Positions 33,057 to 41,386 of a stretch of DNA of 64,000 bases are shown one piece after another. How positions within the stretch are numbered: position 1 is the stretch's first letter; each line of letters opens with the position of its first letter. A program made the translations under genes and the position numbers. Source of the DNA: Acetobacteraceae bacterium (GTDB lineage Bacteria > Pseudomonadota > Alphaproteobacteria > Acetobacterales > Acetobacteraceae); assembly GCA_027451405.1 (NCBI GenBank), contig DAIDJM010000009.1, positions 1 to 64,000 of the forward strand, read 5' to 3'. Below the pieces are notes generated by a model. The model worked only from the letters and a program-made list of their open reading frames with translations, had not been told where the DNA came from and made no database searches.

Positions 33057-33902
33057 TCACCAGGCCAGGCCGGGTAGCAGAGCCACCGGTTCCAGCCCTG
33101 ACTCTACCAGTAGGATTTTGGCTTTTTCGGGCTCGTCAGCGAGGTCCGCGTGAATGCCGCCCAGAACCCATGCGCTGTCGATACCAGCATTGCGGGCGCC
33201 CGCGATATCGGTGCGCAGCGAGTCACCGATGGCAAGCACGGTGGAGGCCGGCAGCCCCATCATCTGCAGCGCCATCTGGTAGATCGCAGGGTCCGGCTTG
33301 CCGATCCAGCAGACTTCCCCACCAAGCTCGGCATAACGGGCAGCAAGCGCCCCTGCGCAAAGCAACCGGGACGTGCCGCGCATCACGATGAGATCGGGGT
33401 TCGCGCAGATCATTGGAAGCATGGCCGCACGGCAGGCATGCAGCACCGGCAGAAAAGCCTCGACGGGCTCTGTGTCGCTTTCATCATCCGGGCCGGTATT
33501 CACGACGAAATCGGCATCGCCGGGCGTATCGGCGAGCTGCAGCCCGAGCCCCTCGATAACGCTCCGGTCGCGGACCGGCCCAAGATGGAACACTCGTCGC
33601 CCCAGACGGGCGAACCAAGGCTCGTTTCGTTCCCGCAGCGCCTGCCAGGTGGCCTCACCGCTGGTCAGAATCGCACTGTAAAGATCGTCCTGCACATGAA
33701 GGCGGCGCAACGTTTCCTGGGCGGCATAGGCCCGGCGCGGGGCGTTCGAAAGCAGCAAAACCGGCCGGCCGCGCAGCCGACTCAAACAGTCGATCGCCGC
33801 AGGAAAAGCGGCGACGCCATTATGCACGACGCCCCAGAGATCGACGATGAAACCTTCATAGCGGGAGGCGAGCGGGCCGAGCCCTGAAAACAGGGACGTC
33901 AT
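33057..33902 (-). CDS. HAD-superfamily hydrolase, TIGR01459 (NagD-like) type
   Basis: 281 residues. HAD motif I is FIVDLWGVVHNG, where the first Asp is present but the usual second Asp position is Trp-Gly, as in the TIGR01459 group. Motif II is LLLSNAPRR, the Lys region is CWIGKPDPAIYQMAL, and motif IV is VLAIGDSLRTDIAGARNAG. Substrate unknown. It sits between pyrD (four-base overlap, ATGA type) and the GNAT gene, forming a pyrD-HAD-GNAT operon. Confidence 0.9.
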   Translation of the reverse strand: MTSLFSGLGPLASRYEGFIVDLWGVVHNGVAAFPAAIDCLSRLRGRPVLLLSNAPRRAYAAQETLRRLHVQDDLYSAILTSGEATWQALRERNEPWFARLGRRVFHLGPVRDRSVIEGLGLQLADTPGDADFVVNTGPDDESDTEPVEAFLPVLHACRAAMLPMICANPDLIVMRGTSRLLCAGALAARYAELGGEVCWIGKPDPAIYQMALQMMGLPASTVLAIGDSLRTDIAGARNAGIDSAWVLGGIHADLADEPEKAKILLVESGLEPVALLPGLAW

Positions 33903-34930
33903 GCTCGGCAGCCGATCGCGCTCGCCACATCGGAATGACCCCGCTGATGCAGGGCGTTTGCAAATTCGGCCAGGAGACGCGGGATCAGCCGGGGCCCACC
34001 ATAAGCGAACGCCGTGTAGAGTTGGACGAGAGTCGCCCCGGACTCGATCTTGGCAAGCGCATCCTCGCCTGTCTCGACCCCGCCGGCCCCGATCAAAACA
34101 AGCCCTCCGTGCGCGCGACGAAAGGCAAGACGCAGCATTTCCGTTGAACGGGCTCGAAGCGGCGGGCCGGATAGTCCGCCCGCTTCGCTTGCGTGCCGGC
34201 CCCTAAGACCTGTCGGTCGCGCCAGCGTCGTGTTGGTCAGCACGAGTCCAGCGATGCCCGCCTCCAGGGCCAGATCGACGATGGCGGCTAATCCGTCATC
34301 GGAAAGATCGGGAGCAAGCTTCACCAGCAGAGGCGGCGCGTCGTGCACCGCCGTCTGAATAGCGCCCAAAATGGCGCGAAGCCGACTCTCCCCTTGCAGA
34401 TCCCGCAGGCCCGGTGTGTTCGGCGACGAAACATTGATGACAATATAGTCGGCCAGCCCAACGACCCGCCCCACAAGAGCCGGGTAATCTCGCAGCGGAT
34501 CGGCGCCCTCACGGTTGATCCCGAGATTGACGCCGATTGGCACCGAGCGGGCGCGCAGCGCGGTCAGCCGGGCACAGAGCGCCTCGATACCGGCATTATT
34601 GAACCCCATTCGGTTGATAGCCGCGCGCTCGGCGGGCAATCGGAACAGACGGGGCCTCGGATTACCCGGTTGCGGACGGGGTGTGACCGTTCCCACCTCG
34701 AGAAATCCAAAACCGAGCCGACCGAGCGCTGCGAGCGCTTCCCCATTCTTGTCGAAACCGGCGGCAAGTCCGATCGGATTGGCGAACCGCAGGCCCAGCG
34801 CCTCGACGGCAAGCTCAGCACCGGTATAGGAATACTGGCCTACGAGGCCCCCAGCGAGGGCGCGCAGGGCGAGCGTATGAGCCGGTTCGGGGGGAATGAA
34901 CCGCAGGAGCGGCGCCAGACGGGAGAGCAT
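33899..34930 (-). CDS. pyrD: Dihydroorotate dehydrogenase, quinone-dependent (class 2)
   Basis: 343 residues from ATG 34930 (MLSRLAPLLRFIPPEPAH). Class 2 features are the N-terminal membrane-associating helices and the FMN/substrate motifs FANPIGLAAGFDKNGEA, VGTVTPRPQPGNPRPRLFRL, NRMGFNNAG, VINVSSPNTPGLRDLQ (catalytic Ser) and LIGAGGVETGEDALAKI. It oxidises dihydroorotate to orotate, passing electrons to ubiquinone at the inner membrane. It is the first gene of its operon. Confidence 0.97.
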   Translation of the reverse strand: MLSRLAPLLRFIPPEPAHTLALRALAGGLVGQYSYTGAELAVEALGLRFANPIGLAAGFDKNGEALAALGRLGFGFLEVGTVTPRPQPGNPRPRLFRLPAERAAINRMGFNNAGIEALCARLTALRARSVPIGVNLGINREGADPLRDYPALVGRVVGLADYIVINVSSPNTPGLRDLQGESRLRAILGAIQTAVHDAPPLLVKLAPDLSDDGLAAIVDLALEAGIAGLVLTNTTLARPTGLRGRHASEAGGLSGPPLRARSTEMLRLAFRRAHGGLVLIGAGGVETGEDALAKIESGATLVQLYTAFAYGGPRLIPRLLAEFANALHQRGHSDVASAIGCRA

Positions 34931-35009
34931 GGATCCCCTCTCCTCGCCCGCCGCCCGGCTTTTCCGCAAGCCCCTTGCGAGATCGCCATCCGCGCGCGAT
35001 GAGGCGCGC

Positions 35010-35234
35010 ATGTGGGACGAGCCTTACCTCGAGACCTGCTGCCGCTCGGCTCTGCATCGTCTTTGGCTGGCAGGCCAGATCGGTCGCCCGCCGGCGTTGA
35101 AAGACGGGCCCTGTTTGCGGCGCCTCCACGAACTCGGGTTCGCTTCCCGAGACGGCGACTCGCGCTATCTCATCAGTGAGATCGGCAAAGATCGTCATCG
35201 TCAGGAGATCGCGCCGGTCAAACCCTCAGCCTAG
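35010..35234 (+). CDS. Small winged-helix-like protein of unknown function
   Basis: 74 residues from ATG 35010, preceded by GATGAGG. A longer frame from 34929 would overlap the pyrD start. The pattern CLRRLHELGFASRDGDSRYLISEIGKDRHRQEI resembles a winged-helix recognition helix plus wing, ending as in small MarR- or ArsR-like domains. It might be a regulator. It ends in a 9-base convergent overlap with the next gene. Evidence is limited to coding appearance. Confidence 0.55.
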   Translation: MWDEPYLETCCRSALHRLWLAGQIGRPPALKDGPCLRRLHELGFASRDGDSRYLISEIGKDRHRQEIAPVKPSA

Positions 35235-35459
35235 CGGCAAGGTGGCGATTCCGTTTCGTCCGGCCGCCACGTGCAGCATCCCTGCGCCACCCGGCGAAGA
35301 GATGAGAACGATGTCGCCGGCGCTCAGCATGTCCCCCGCGGCGTCAAAATAGCCCTGGCGCTTCACGCTTTTCACCTCCCGGGCCGCGGCACGGTAATGC
35401 CAAAGGGTAAAGCCGTTGGCGTAGGCAAGCACCGATAAGTTACGCAATTCGAATGCCAT
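35226..35459 (-). CDS. Small phage-associated protein of unknown function
   Basis: 77 residues with a strong ribosome-binding site (GGAGG before the ATG). The sequence LRNLSVLAYANGFTLWHYRA, YFDAAGDMLSAGDIVLISS resembles, from memory, short proteins encoded in structural modules of Acetobacteraceae and Methylobacterium prophages. It lies 2.2 kb from the rest of the phage genes, consistent with island rearrangement. Function unknown. Confidence 0.65.
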   Translation of the reverse strand: MAFELRNLSVLAYANGFTLWHYRAAAREVKSVKRQGYFDAAGDMLSAGDIVLISSPGGAGMLHVAAGRNGIATLPLG

Positions 35460-35535
35460 GGACGATACCTCCTGCCCGGGGGCGGGCGGTTCTGCCCCGG
35501 CGGACTGGCGGATGCTAGGTCGGTGGGGCGAGACC

Positions 35536-35555
35536 TGTCAAGGAATATATTCCTT
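35536..35555. promoter_or_regulatory. Candidate operator 1 of the S24-type repressor
   Basis: A perfect 16-bp palindrome AAGGAATATATTCCTT (35540-35555) lies in the 267-base gap between the small phage gene and the repressor. The 18-mer TGTCAAGGAATATATTCC starting at 35536 recurs with 15 of 18 identities at 35691-35708, just before the repressor gene. Two matching sites around a LexA/CI-like gene suggest autoregulation. The rest of the gap holds no evident gene. Confidence 0.5.
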
Positions 35556-35690
35556 TTAATTCCTCATCCGCCATCGTGAGCCGCGGAAGCCGGAGGCAAG
35601 TGTAGCTCAACCAGGGGAAGAGGTGAACATACAAAGAACAACCCACGAGAGAAAGCCGGACAAGAGTCCAAAATCTGTCGAAATTCCTAT

Positions 35691-35708
35691 TGTCAAGGCA
35701 GATTTTCC
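35691..35708. promoter_or_regulatory. Candidate operator 2 of the S24-type repressor
   Basis: TGTCAAGGCAGATTTTCC matches operator 1 at 15 of 18 positions (differences at 9, 11 and 14). It ends 18 bases before the repressor ATG, where bound protein would block translation start or promoter clearance. Confidence 0.45.
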
Positions 35709-35726
35709 GTGTCAGGGTTTCCCTCC

Positions 35727-36368
35727 ATGAAACATGACGAGCTCTGGCGCGCGCTCGACACGCTGGCGGCCGAAAACGGTCTCTCCGCCTCTGGTCTTGC
35801 GCGTCGTGCTGGCCTCGATCCCACCACGTTCAATCCCTCCAAGCGGCGAATGCCCGACGGACGCGCGCGTTGGCCAAGCACCGAAAGCCTTGCCAAAGTG
35901 CTGCTTGCCACCGGTGCTAACCTGGAGTCGTTCGCTCTTTTGGTCTCGGGGGGCCGCGTGCTGCCTTCGGCGCCGGCACCCGCGCGCCGGATTCCCCTGA
36001 TCGGAATGGCGCAAGCTGGTGGGAACGGCTTTTTCGACGATGGCGGCTATCCCGCCGGCGCTGGCTGGGACGAGGTCAGCATCCCGGAAGTGGCCGACCC
36101 CCACGCTTATGCGCTCGAAATCGCAGGAGACTCCATGGAGCCCGTATTTCGGGACGGCGACATGGTGGTGGTCTCACCCTCGGCGCCGATCCGGCGCGGC
36201 GATCGCGTGGTAGTGCGCACTCAGCGCGGTGAGGTGATGGCAAAGCAACTCACGCGGCGCTCGGCTCGCCGGATCGAACTCAAGAGCTTCAACCCGGAAC
36301 ACCCGGACTATAGTTTCGCCTTGGAAGAAGTAGCCTGGATCCATCGGATCGTCTGGGCCAGTCAATAG
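35727..36368 (+). CDS. S24-family phage-type repressor (HTH plus LexA-like peptidase)
   Basis: 213 residues from ATG 35727; a GTG at 35709 overlaps operator 2 and is less likely. The N-terminal helix-turn-helix (about 5-60) includes AAENGLSASGLARRAGLDPTTFN. The C-terminal S24 domain has an Ala-Gly cleavage-like site (GMAQAGGNG), the nucleophile motif EIAGDSMEPVFRDGDMVVV, and the general-base Lys in GEVMAKQLTRR. Such proteins self-cleave with activated RecA, lifting repression on DNA damage. It probably controls the phage island. Neighbouring lytic genes have been lost. Confidence 0.88.
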   Translation: MKHDELWRALDTLAAENGLSASGLARRAGLDPTTFNPSKRRMPDGRARWPSTESLAKVLLATGANLESFALLVSGGRVLPSAPAPARRIPLIGMAQAGGNGFFDDGGYPAGAGWDEVSIPEVADPHAYALEIAGDSMEPVFRDGDMVVVSPSAPIRRGDRVVVRTQRGEVMAKQLTRRSARRIELKSFNPEHPDYSFALEEVAWIHRIVWASQ

Positions 36369-36377
36369 CTGGCCCTG

Positions 36378-37625
36378 TCATTCCGGGATGGGCGCAAATC
36401 CTGGATGACTGCCCATTTGCTGGTCCCGATCCTCGGGGCCGGCCGCGACGAGGACGGCCAGGACGACAGCGACTCCGCCCGCTACGACCGCAAGAGGCCA
36501 ATTTAGGTGACCGCCAAAGAACCGGTCCGCGAGCCCGCTCTGCAGAACGGCATTGGCGGCCGCGAGAAAGTTGCCGAGTTGATAGGTCAATCCGGGAAAA
36601 GTGCCACGGGCCTCCGGCGGTGAGAGTTCGTTGAGGTGAGCTGGCACCACGCCCCAGGCACCCTGCACGAAGAACTGCATCAAAAATGCCCCGATACCCG
36701 CCCCGAGCGGCGATTGCGGGAAGGCCCAAAGCGGCAACGCACTCAAAGAGAGCAACGCAGCAATCGAGATGGCGCGACGGCGGCCGATTTTCTGGGAGAA
36801 TGACGCAAAGATAATTCCCCCCAGGATCGCGGCGACATTCATTCCAATCAGCACCGCGTGTGTTGACTGGAACGAAAAACGCAAGTCCGTGGTCAGAAAT
36901 GACTTATATAGGTCTTGTGTACCGTGGCTGAAGAAATTGAAGGCCGTCATCATCCCGATGGCGTACACGACCAAGCCTGCATGCTGCCGCAGCGTGTCTA
37001 CAACCGAAACCTTGACAATCTTCGTCTGCCGCTGGAGCCAGTCCGGGCTTTCGGGAACGTTCTTCCGTATGTAAAGTACCAGCAGCGCCGGCAAAGCGCC
37101 CAGCATGAAGAGGCCTCGCCAGCCTATGACCGGCAACCCGACCGCGCTGACGATGCTCGCCAACAGGAATCCACTCGGGTAACCCGCCTGCAACAACCCC
37201 GAAACCGGTCCACGCCAGCGCGCCGGTATGCTCTCCATCGTGAGAGAGGAAGCAACGCCCCATTCTCCCCCCATGGCCACGCCGAATAAGGCTCGCAGCA
37301 GCAGAAAGCTCGTCAGCGTTGGAGCGAGACCAGAGGCAAACTCAAAAAGGGAATAGAGAACGACATTTGCCATCAGAGTCGGACGGCGCCCGATGCGATC
37401 GGCGAGCCGCCCAAAGACAAATGCACCGATCGCTCGCATCGCAAGAGTGAGCACAATGGCAAAGCTGACGATCGTTCGGGTAGAATGGAACTCCCTTACC
37501 ACCTCATCAAGCGTCAAAGACATGATGAAGAAGTCGAATGCGTCGAGTGTCCAGCCAAGATAGCAGGCCAACACAACCTGCCCTGGCCGGCTGCCTATAC
37601 CGATCATACCGCCGCTTCCCCGCAC
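36378..37625 (-). CDS. MFS transporter, metabolite:H+ symporter (sialate/lactate-type)
   Basis: 415 residues with about 12 helices. The DAFDFFIMSLTLDEVVREF opening helix, the loop GRLADRIGRRPTLM (MFS motif A) and GVAMGGEWGVASSLTMESIPARWRG are typical of the sialate/Jen-like metabolite:H+ symporter family. Substrate is unknown; carboxylates are likely. It lies inside the phage-derived island, between the repressor and lysis-like genes, with visibly lower GC than the flanking chromosome. It may therefore be a cargo gene. Confidence 0.88.
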   Translation of the reverse strand: MRGSGGMIGIGSRPGQVVLACYLGWTLDAFDFFIMSLTLDEVVREFHSTRTIVSFAIVLTLAMRAIGAFVFGRLADRIGRRPTLMANVVLYSLFEFASGLAPTLTSFLLLRALFGVAMGGEWGVASSLTMESIPARWRGPVSGLLQAGYPSGFLLASIVSAVGLPVIGWRGLFMLGALPALLVLYIRKNVPESPDWLQRQTKIVKVSVVDTLRQHAGLVVYAIGMMTAFNFFSHGTQDLYKSFLTTDLRFSFQSTHAVLIGMNVAAILGGIIFASFSQKIGRRRAISIAALLSLSALPLWAFPQSPLGAGIGAFLMQFFVQGAWGVVPAHLNELSPPEARGTFPGLTYQLGNFLAAANAVLQSGLADRFFGGHLNWPLAVVAGGVAVVLAVLVAAGPEDRDQQMGSHPGFAPIPE

Positions 37626-37673
37626 GTGCTTACGGCACGTTCGGGGCTTGCGGCGGACCCGTCAATGGATGTT

Positions 37674-37979
37674 CTACCCGATTTTCGCAACACCAATAGA
37701 CGACTCGTATGCGACCAGAGCGGAAATCGCGGAGCTAAGCGCCGCCTGCTCGACCGAGCCCTGATTTGCCTGCCAGGCAGTCATAGCAGCTTGTGCCGCC
37801 AAAAGCAGCCGCTGCAATTGAGCAACAGTTTGAGGATTTGCCGAAGGCTGGGCTGCATAAGCCGTCTCCGCCGCACTAGCAACGCTCAAGGCAGCGTTGA
37901 GATCGGCGCTTGTGGCAGATCCAGTAGAGCACCCGCACAGCATCGCGGCCAAACAACAAACAGACAAAATGATTTTCAT
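37674..37979 (-). CDS. Small lipoprotein of the phage island
   Basis: 101 residues from ATG 37979 (MKIILSVCCLAAMLCGC), with AAGGAA upstream; a Met six codons earlier is possible. The lipobox LCGC marks a lipoprotein. The mature part is Ala/Gln/Ser-rich and probably helical. Small lipoproteins beside holin-like genes in phages can be Rz1-like spanins, but no Rz partner is seen, so this is only a suggestion. Confidence 0.65.
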   Translation of the reverse strand: MKIILSVCCLAAMLCGCSTGSATSADLNAALSVASAAETAYAAQPSANPQTVAQLQRLLLAAQAAMTAWQANQGSVEQAALSSAISALVAYESSIGVAKIG

Positions 37980-37993
37980 TGATTCTATTTCCT

Positions 37994-38227
37994 TCAAGTA
38001 TGAGAAATCTCGCCTGCGACTTGTTGAGCGAGCTTTTCAGCCGACACACGGGCATTGCCAGCATTGTCGGGCAAGAGGATGGAAACAACCGATCCCGCAA
38101 GAAACGGGATCGCGCGCTGCCAGGTAATCTGATCCATGGCGATTGCCGCCAGCACTCCGGCCAACCCGGACAAGCCGCCAACCGTCGTTGGCTGCCGAAA
38201 CCACGCGAGCAATTTCTGCGTCATCAT
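37994..38227 (-). CDS. Small two-helix membrane protein (holin-like) of the phage island
   Basis: 77 residues from the tandem ATGs at 38227 (MMTQKLLAWFRQP), preceded by AAAAGGGGATT. Two hydrophobic segments (VGGLSGLAGVLAAIAM and AIPFLAGSVVSILL) and a charged tail resemble class II holin topology or the small membrane proteins next to phage lysis genes. No endolysin remains nearby. Confidence 0.55.
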   Translation of the reverse strand: MMTQKLLAWFRQPTTVGGLSGLAGVLAAIAMDQITWQRAIPFLAGSVVSILLPDNAGNARVSAEKLAQQVAGEISHT

Positions 38228-38267
38228 GATAATCCCCTTTTCCCCTCCGTGGATGAACGTCCCGAGG

Positions 38268-38793
38268 TCAGGGCGGAGCGAACATCGCCCCATTGATCAA
38301 TCTTGAGTTCACCATTGCCTGATGCAGCACCGCCGATGGATGCACGCCATCAGCGCTTGCGGAACCGAGATCAACCCGCCACTTACCCGAGCCGCCCGGA
38401 TCTGCGAAAACTGAATCATCATCGATGACACCGCTGCAGCCCAGCATGCGATAGTTCGCCCGTAGATAGACATTATAGGTGACTCGTTCTGTCTCAGCTG
38501 AACTCGCTGTATTGGTGCCAAACAAGAGGTCCGAAGAAGCTGAAATAACAGCATTTGTCGGTTGAGAGAGCTTGATGGATGAGCCACTCGTGTTCACGGT
38601 CACAACGCTCGTACCCGGCGCAATTCCCCCTCCTGAGACACTCTGCCCGGGAGCAAGATTGGCCACTGATGTCATGGCGATCGCGGTCACCCCGGAGGCA
38701 ACAGAAGATGATCCGGTTGCGGCAACTACTGACGTCCAACTTTGATTGGCCAACGTCGTCCAGCCGTCGTTGCTTTGGGTACTCGGTGGCAAA
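38268..38793 (-). pseudogene. 3' fragment of a phage tail-associated SGNH hydrolase
   Basis: About 174 codons remain open. The C-terminal part (VTYNVYLRANYRMLGCSGVIDDDS..., ADGVHPSAVLHQAM) carries the Asp-x-x-His of SGNH/GDSL hydrolases. The Ser block (GDS) and Gly/Asn blocks that should precede it are missing. The middle is a Ser/Thr/Gly-rich beta segment typical of phage tail proteins. The reading begins at a TTG immediately after the portal-like fragment, so an internal deletion removed the 5' part. It is unlikely to be catalytically active. Confidence 0.55.
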
Positions 38794-38893
38794 GCAAGGT
38801 CCCATCAAGTACGCGCCTGAGTAGGTCCAACCGGCGGGTCCGCGCGGGATAGGCTCGGTCCCAGGGCACTTGCTCGGAGATGGTGCGAAACAA
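38794..38893 (-). pseudogene. 5' fragment of a phage portal-like gene
   Basis: Starting at TTG 38893 (GGAG six bases upstream) and 24 bases after the terminase stop, the frame reads FRTISEQVPWDRAYPARTRR and LDLLRRVLDGTL. From memory this is the N-terminus of the structural (portal-type) protein that follows the terminase in related prophages. After about 33 residues the similarity stops. The frame continues with unrelated sequence to a stop at 38726, while the SGNH-hydrolase frame takes over. This looks like a deletion junction near 38795. Confidence 0.45.
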
Positions 38894-38917
38894 AATATTC
38901 TCCGCGATGCATCGCGA

Positions 38918-40297
38918 CTATCGTGCGAGAAAGGGCATAGACAGGAAGCGCGCTGGTGTTACATTACCGGCCGTCAGCAAATTGAACGCCAGCGAAAGCG
39001 CATCGACCTGGTCGTCCTTGGTGCCATTCGGGAACAGTCCGAGCTCATCCAGGAACGCGGCGTTCCAGGCCGCGCGTCTGATACCAAGGTTTCCAAGTCC
39101 AACTTGCGATGCAACCGGTCCGGCCCGAATCCCTTTCGAGTCTCGGTCCGTTACGGATTTAACGATGAATCCCGCGAGCTCCTTGCCGAGAACAACAGTC
39201 TGGTACTTTCCGGCTTGCCCTGGATCTTGTGGCAGTCCGATGGTCACGTCCTGCCCATCACAGCGTGCCGCCGCGATCACTCGATCGCCGACCTCGTGCG
39301 GGCCGCAGCGTATCCTGATCACGTCATCGACAACGAACTGCCCATTGGGACTGCGCTGCAGCCTCAGTCCAACCGTCCAGTCCGGATTGGTGCCGGAAGC
39401 GACTGTGGATGCCAGGTCCCAGGCACGCACCGCGACACCCGGAGGCACCTCATCCAGCACTGAGATTTTGCGTACATCAAACAGGGCTCCCGCCTCGCGC
39501 CGCGGCGATTGCTGAAACATCGCTGCAAACGTTCGTTCTCCGAGAACTTCCTGCTTTTGCAGCAGCTCGTCGCGGCTTTCCCATTCCGGCCAGAGCGGCT
39601 CCCCAGGCTGTCGACCGAGCGGATCCTCCGCTTCCGCCAGAGCCGGAAGGCGCAAAACCTCCCAACCGCCATTTTCGATGAGCCGTCCCGCCAGGTCATC
39701 GACGTGCCATCTCGTCATCACGAGCAGCATTCGAGCTCGCGGCTTCAATCGCGTGACCAGTTCCGAGCGGAACCAGTCCCACAAGCGATCCCGCCGGTAC
39801 AGCGTATCCGTGTCACGGAAAGACTTGATCGGATCGTCGATGATGGCGAGGTCGGCCCGCCGGCCGGTCACCGCACCGCCTACCCCGATCGCGAAATAAT
39901 CACCACCATGATCGGTGAGAAATTTTCCCGCCGCGCGCGCATCCGAACGTACATCGATGCCGAGGAATTCGGCGTGGTCGCGGATCATGCCGCGCACACC
40001 ACGGCCGAAATGTTGAGCCAGCGCCGCCGTGTGGCAGGCCGTAATGACCGAGCTGCGAGGCTGCCGCGCCAGGTACCAGGCCGGAAAAAGTTGGGTTGCG
40101 TAGGTGCTCTTGGCGGCCCCCGGCGGCAGCAGCAACATAAGCCTGCGGATTTCGTCGCGCTCGAGCCGCTCGAGCGCCTCCATCATCGCCCGATGGTGAC
40201 GGGCCGGCGTGAACTCCCACGCCGCGGTCACGTGCTCCGCCCAGCGCGCCAGCCCACTCTCGAGCCGCGAGCCAGTCTCGGCCGCTTCTCCGCGCAT
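38918..40297 (-). CDS. Phage terminase large subunit
   Basis: 459 residues from ATG 40297 (GGAG 9 bases upstream); the frame is open to 40450. The ATPase motif RRLMLLLPPGAAKSTYATQLFPAWYLAR is the Walker A-like PPGxAKST of this terminase group, and LAIIDDPIKSFRD is Walker B. The C-terminal nuclease domain includes AWDLASTVASGTNPDWTVG and TKDDQVDALSLAFNLL with acidic metal ligands. It packages phage DNA into procapsids. It appears intact although the head genes are gone. Confidence 0.92.
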   Translation of the reverse strand: MRGEAAETGSRLESGLARWAEHVTAAWEFTPARHHRAMMEALERLERDEIRRLMLLLPPGAAKSTYATQLFPAWYLARQPRSSVITACHTAALAQHFGRGVRGMIRDHAEFLGIDVRSDARAAGKFLTDHGGDYFAIGVGGAVTGRRADLAIIDDPIKSFRDTDTLYRRDRLWDWFRSELVTRLKPRARMLLVMTRWHVDDLAGRLIENGGWEVLRLPALAEAEDPLGRQPGEPLWPEWESRDELLQKQEVLGERTFAAMFQQSPRREAGALFDVRKISVLDEVPPGVAVRAWDLASTVASGTNPDWTVGLRLQRSPNGQFVVDDVIRIRCGPHEVGDRVIAAARCDGQDVTIGLPQDPGQAGKYQTVVLGKELAGFIVKSVTDRDSKGIRAGPVASQVGLGNLGIRRAAWNAAFLDELGLFPNGTKDDQVDALSLAFNLLTAGNVTPARFLSMPFLAR

Positions 40298-40528
40298 GCC
40301 GCAAGGCTCCGTCGGACTGAGGAGATTGCGGACGAGCGGGTTGGACTTCCCGGCTTTGCGCAGCGGGTCTCGGCAGCTTCGGCCACCGCGGCGCGAGCGC
40401 AAACCGCCATCGTTGAGGAAGTTATACCTAAAAGTGGGGCGGCTGGGCAAGGCATAAAATCTGTGTGCGGAGAAAAAAGTCCGTCCACCGGATTTGCTGC
40501 CCTCTCAAAGCCGTGGAATGGTCGAGAA

Positions 40529-40885
40529 ATGCGTCCTCATCCGGCCTTGTTGCCGCTGGCCTTGCTCGCTTCCTGCGCTCTCGGCGACCAGGACGCCATC
40601 TTCGCCGGCCCCGTGATGCCGGTCCGCGGCGAGTGCGACTCGCCAAGTCGCGCCACCCTCACCGTGCGTCACCGCAACATCGAGTTCGCGCCGACTTCCG
40701 GCGTGCTTGTTCTGCTCGGCGCTCTTGGCCCGGACGGCCGCATCGATGCCGGGCTCACGCGCCCCGGCATCGACGGCAAACCCTTCCGTCTCTCGCTTAA
40801 AGCGCGCCTTGCCGGCAGCGTCATCGCTGGAGACTACGTCACCCCTCGCTGCCGGTACACTGTCCGGCTGACCCGCACGCGCTGA
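40529..40885 (+). CDS. Small lipoprotein of unknown function
   Basis: 118 residues from ATG 40529 (MRPHPALLPLALLASCALGDQ); lipobox LASC. The mature protein has a repeated beta-like pattern and two further cysteines (GECDSP, PRCRYTV). It is antisense to neighbouring phage genes and overlaps the DUF6362 gene convergently by 47 bases. This could be a moron-type gene carried by the prophage. No family was recognised. Confidence 0.6.
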   Translation: MRPHPALLPLALLASCALGDQDAIFAGPVMPVRGECDSPSRATLTVRHRNIEFAPTSGVLVLLGALGPDGRIDAGLTRPGIDGKPFRLSLKARLAGSVIAGDYVTPRCRYTVRLTRTR

Positions 40886-41369
40886 TCTCCCTTCCCGGGC
40901 GCCGGCCCCGTCGCAACGCACCGATCGCAGCCACCATCATATCGATCCCCTGGGCGTGCCAGCGTTGCACCGCCTTGTGGTCCGCTCCCAGCAACTCGCC
41001 GAGACGACGCCAGGAATAGAGATGCCGTTCCGTCACCGGGCTCACCAAGCTCCGAGCGCCCACGATCCGCCGCAGGACATAGCGGTCTCTCGGAATGAGC
41101 GTGATCCACCCCAGCGCTTCGTCCATCCGCGAGATCCGAGCCGCCGACGGCACCGCCGGGCGCAATCGCGCCGGTCCACCGGCGAAGGCCGCGACGGCCT
41201 CCTGCACAACTTCGATCTGGCTGAGACGAAGGCGTGGCGAGTAGCCCGTTCCAGGCAGTGCCAGCAGCGTCGCTCCGGCTTCCTCGAGGCGGTAGATCAC
41301 CGAGGCCGCATCGAGCCCGTCCTCGAAGCCAGCTTCGCGCAGCGGCAGTGTATCAGTTAAATTGTTCAC
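40839..41369 (-). CDS. DUF6362-like phage protein
   Basis: 176 residues from GTG 41369, preceded by AAAGGAACATAAC; a Met at 41453 lies upstream. Conserved segments are DAASVIYRLEEAGATLLALPGTGYSPRLR, RMDEALGWITLIPRDRYVLRRIV and LYSWRRLGELLGADHKAVQRWHAQGIDMMV. The last looks like a helix-turn-helix. From memory this matches DUF6362, found beside terminase genes in Rhodospirillales prophages, possibly as a small-terminase or regulatory factor. Confidence 0.7.
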   Translation of the reverse strand: MNNLTDTLPLREAGFEDGLDAASVIYRLEEAGATLLALPGTGYSPRLRLSQIEVVQEAVAAFAGGPARLRPAVPSAARISRMDEALGWITLIPRDRYVLRRIVGARSLVSPVTERHLYSWRRLGELLGADHKAVQRWHAQGIDMMVAAIGALRRGRRPGREISACGSAGQCTGSEG

Positions 41370-41386
41370 GTTATGTTCCTTTTCCG

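Noticed and set aside
34815-35198. Possible minus-strand gene upstream of pyrD
   Set aside because: It overlaps the pyrD start and the small winged-helix gene, and its translation lacks secondary-structure-like patterning.
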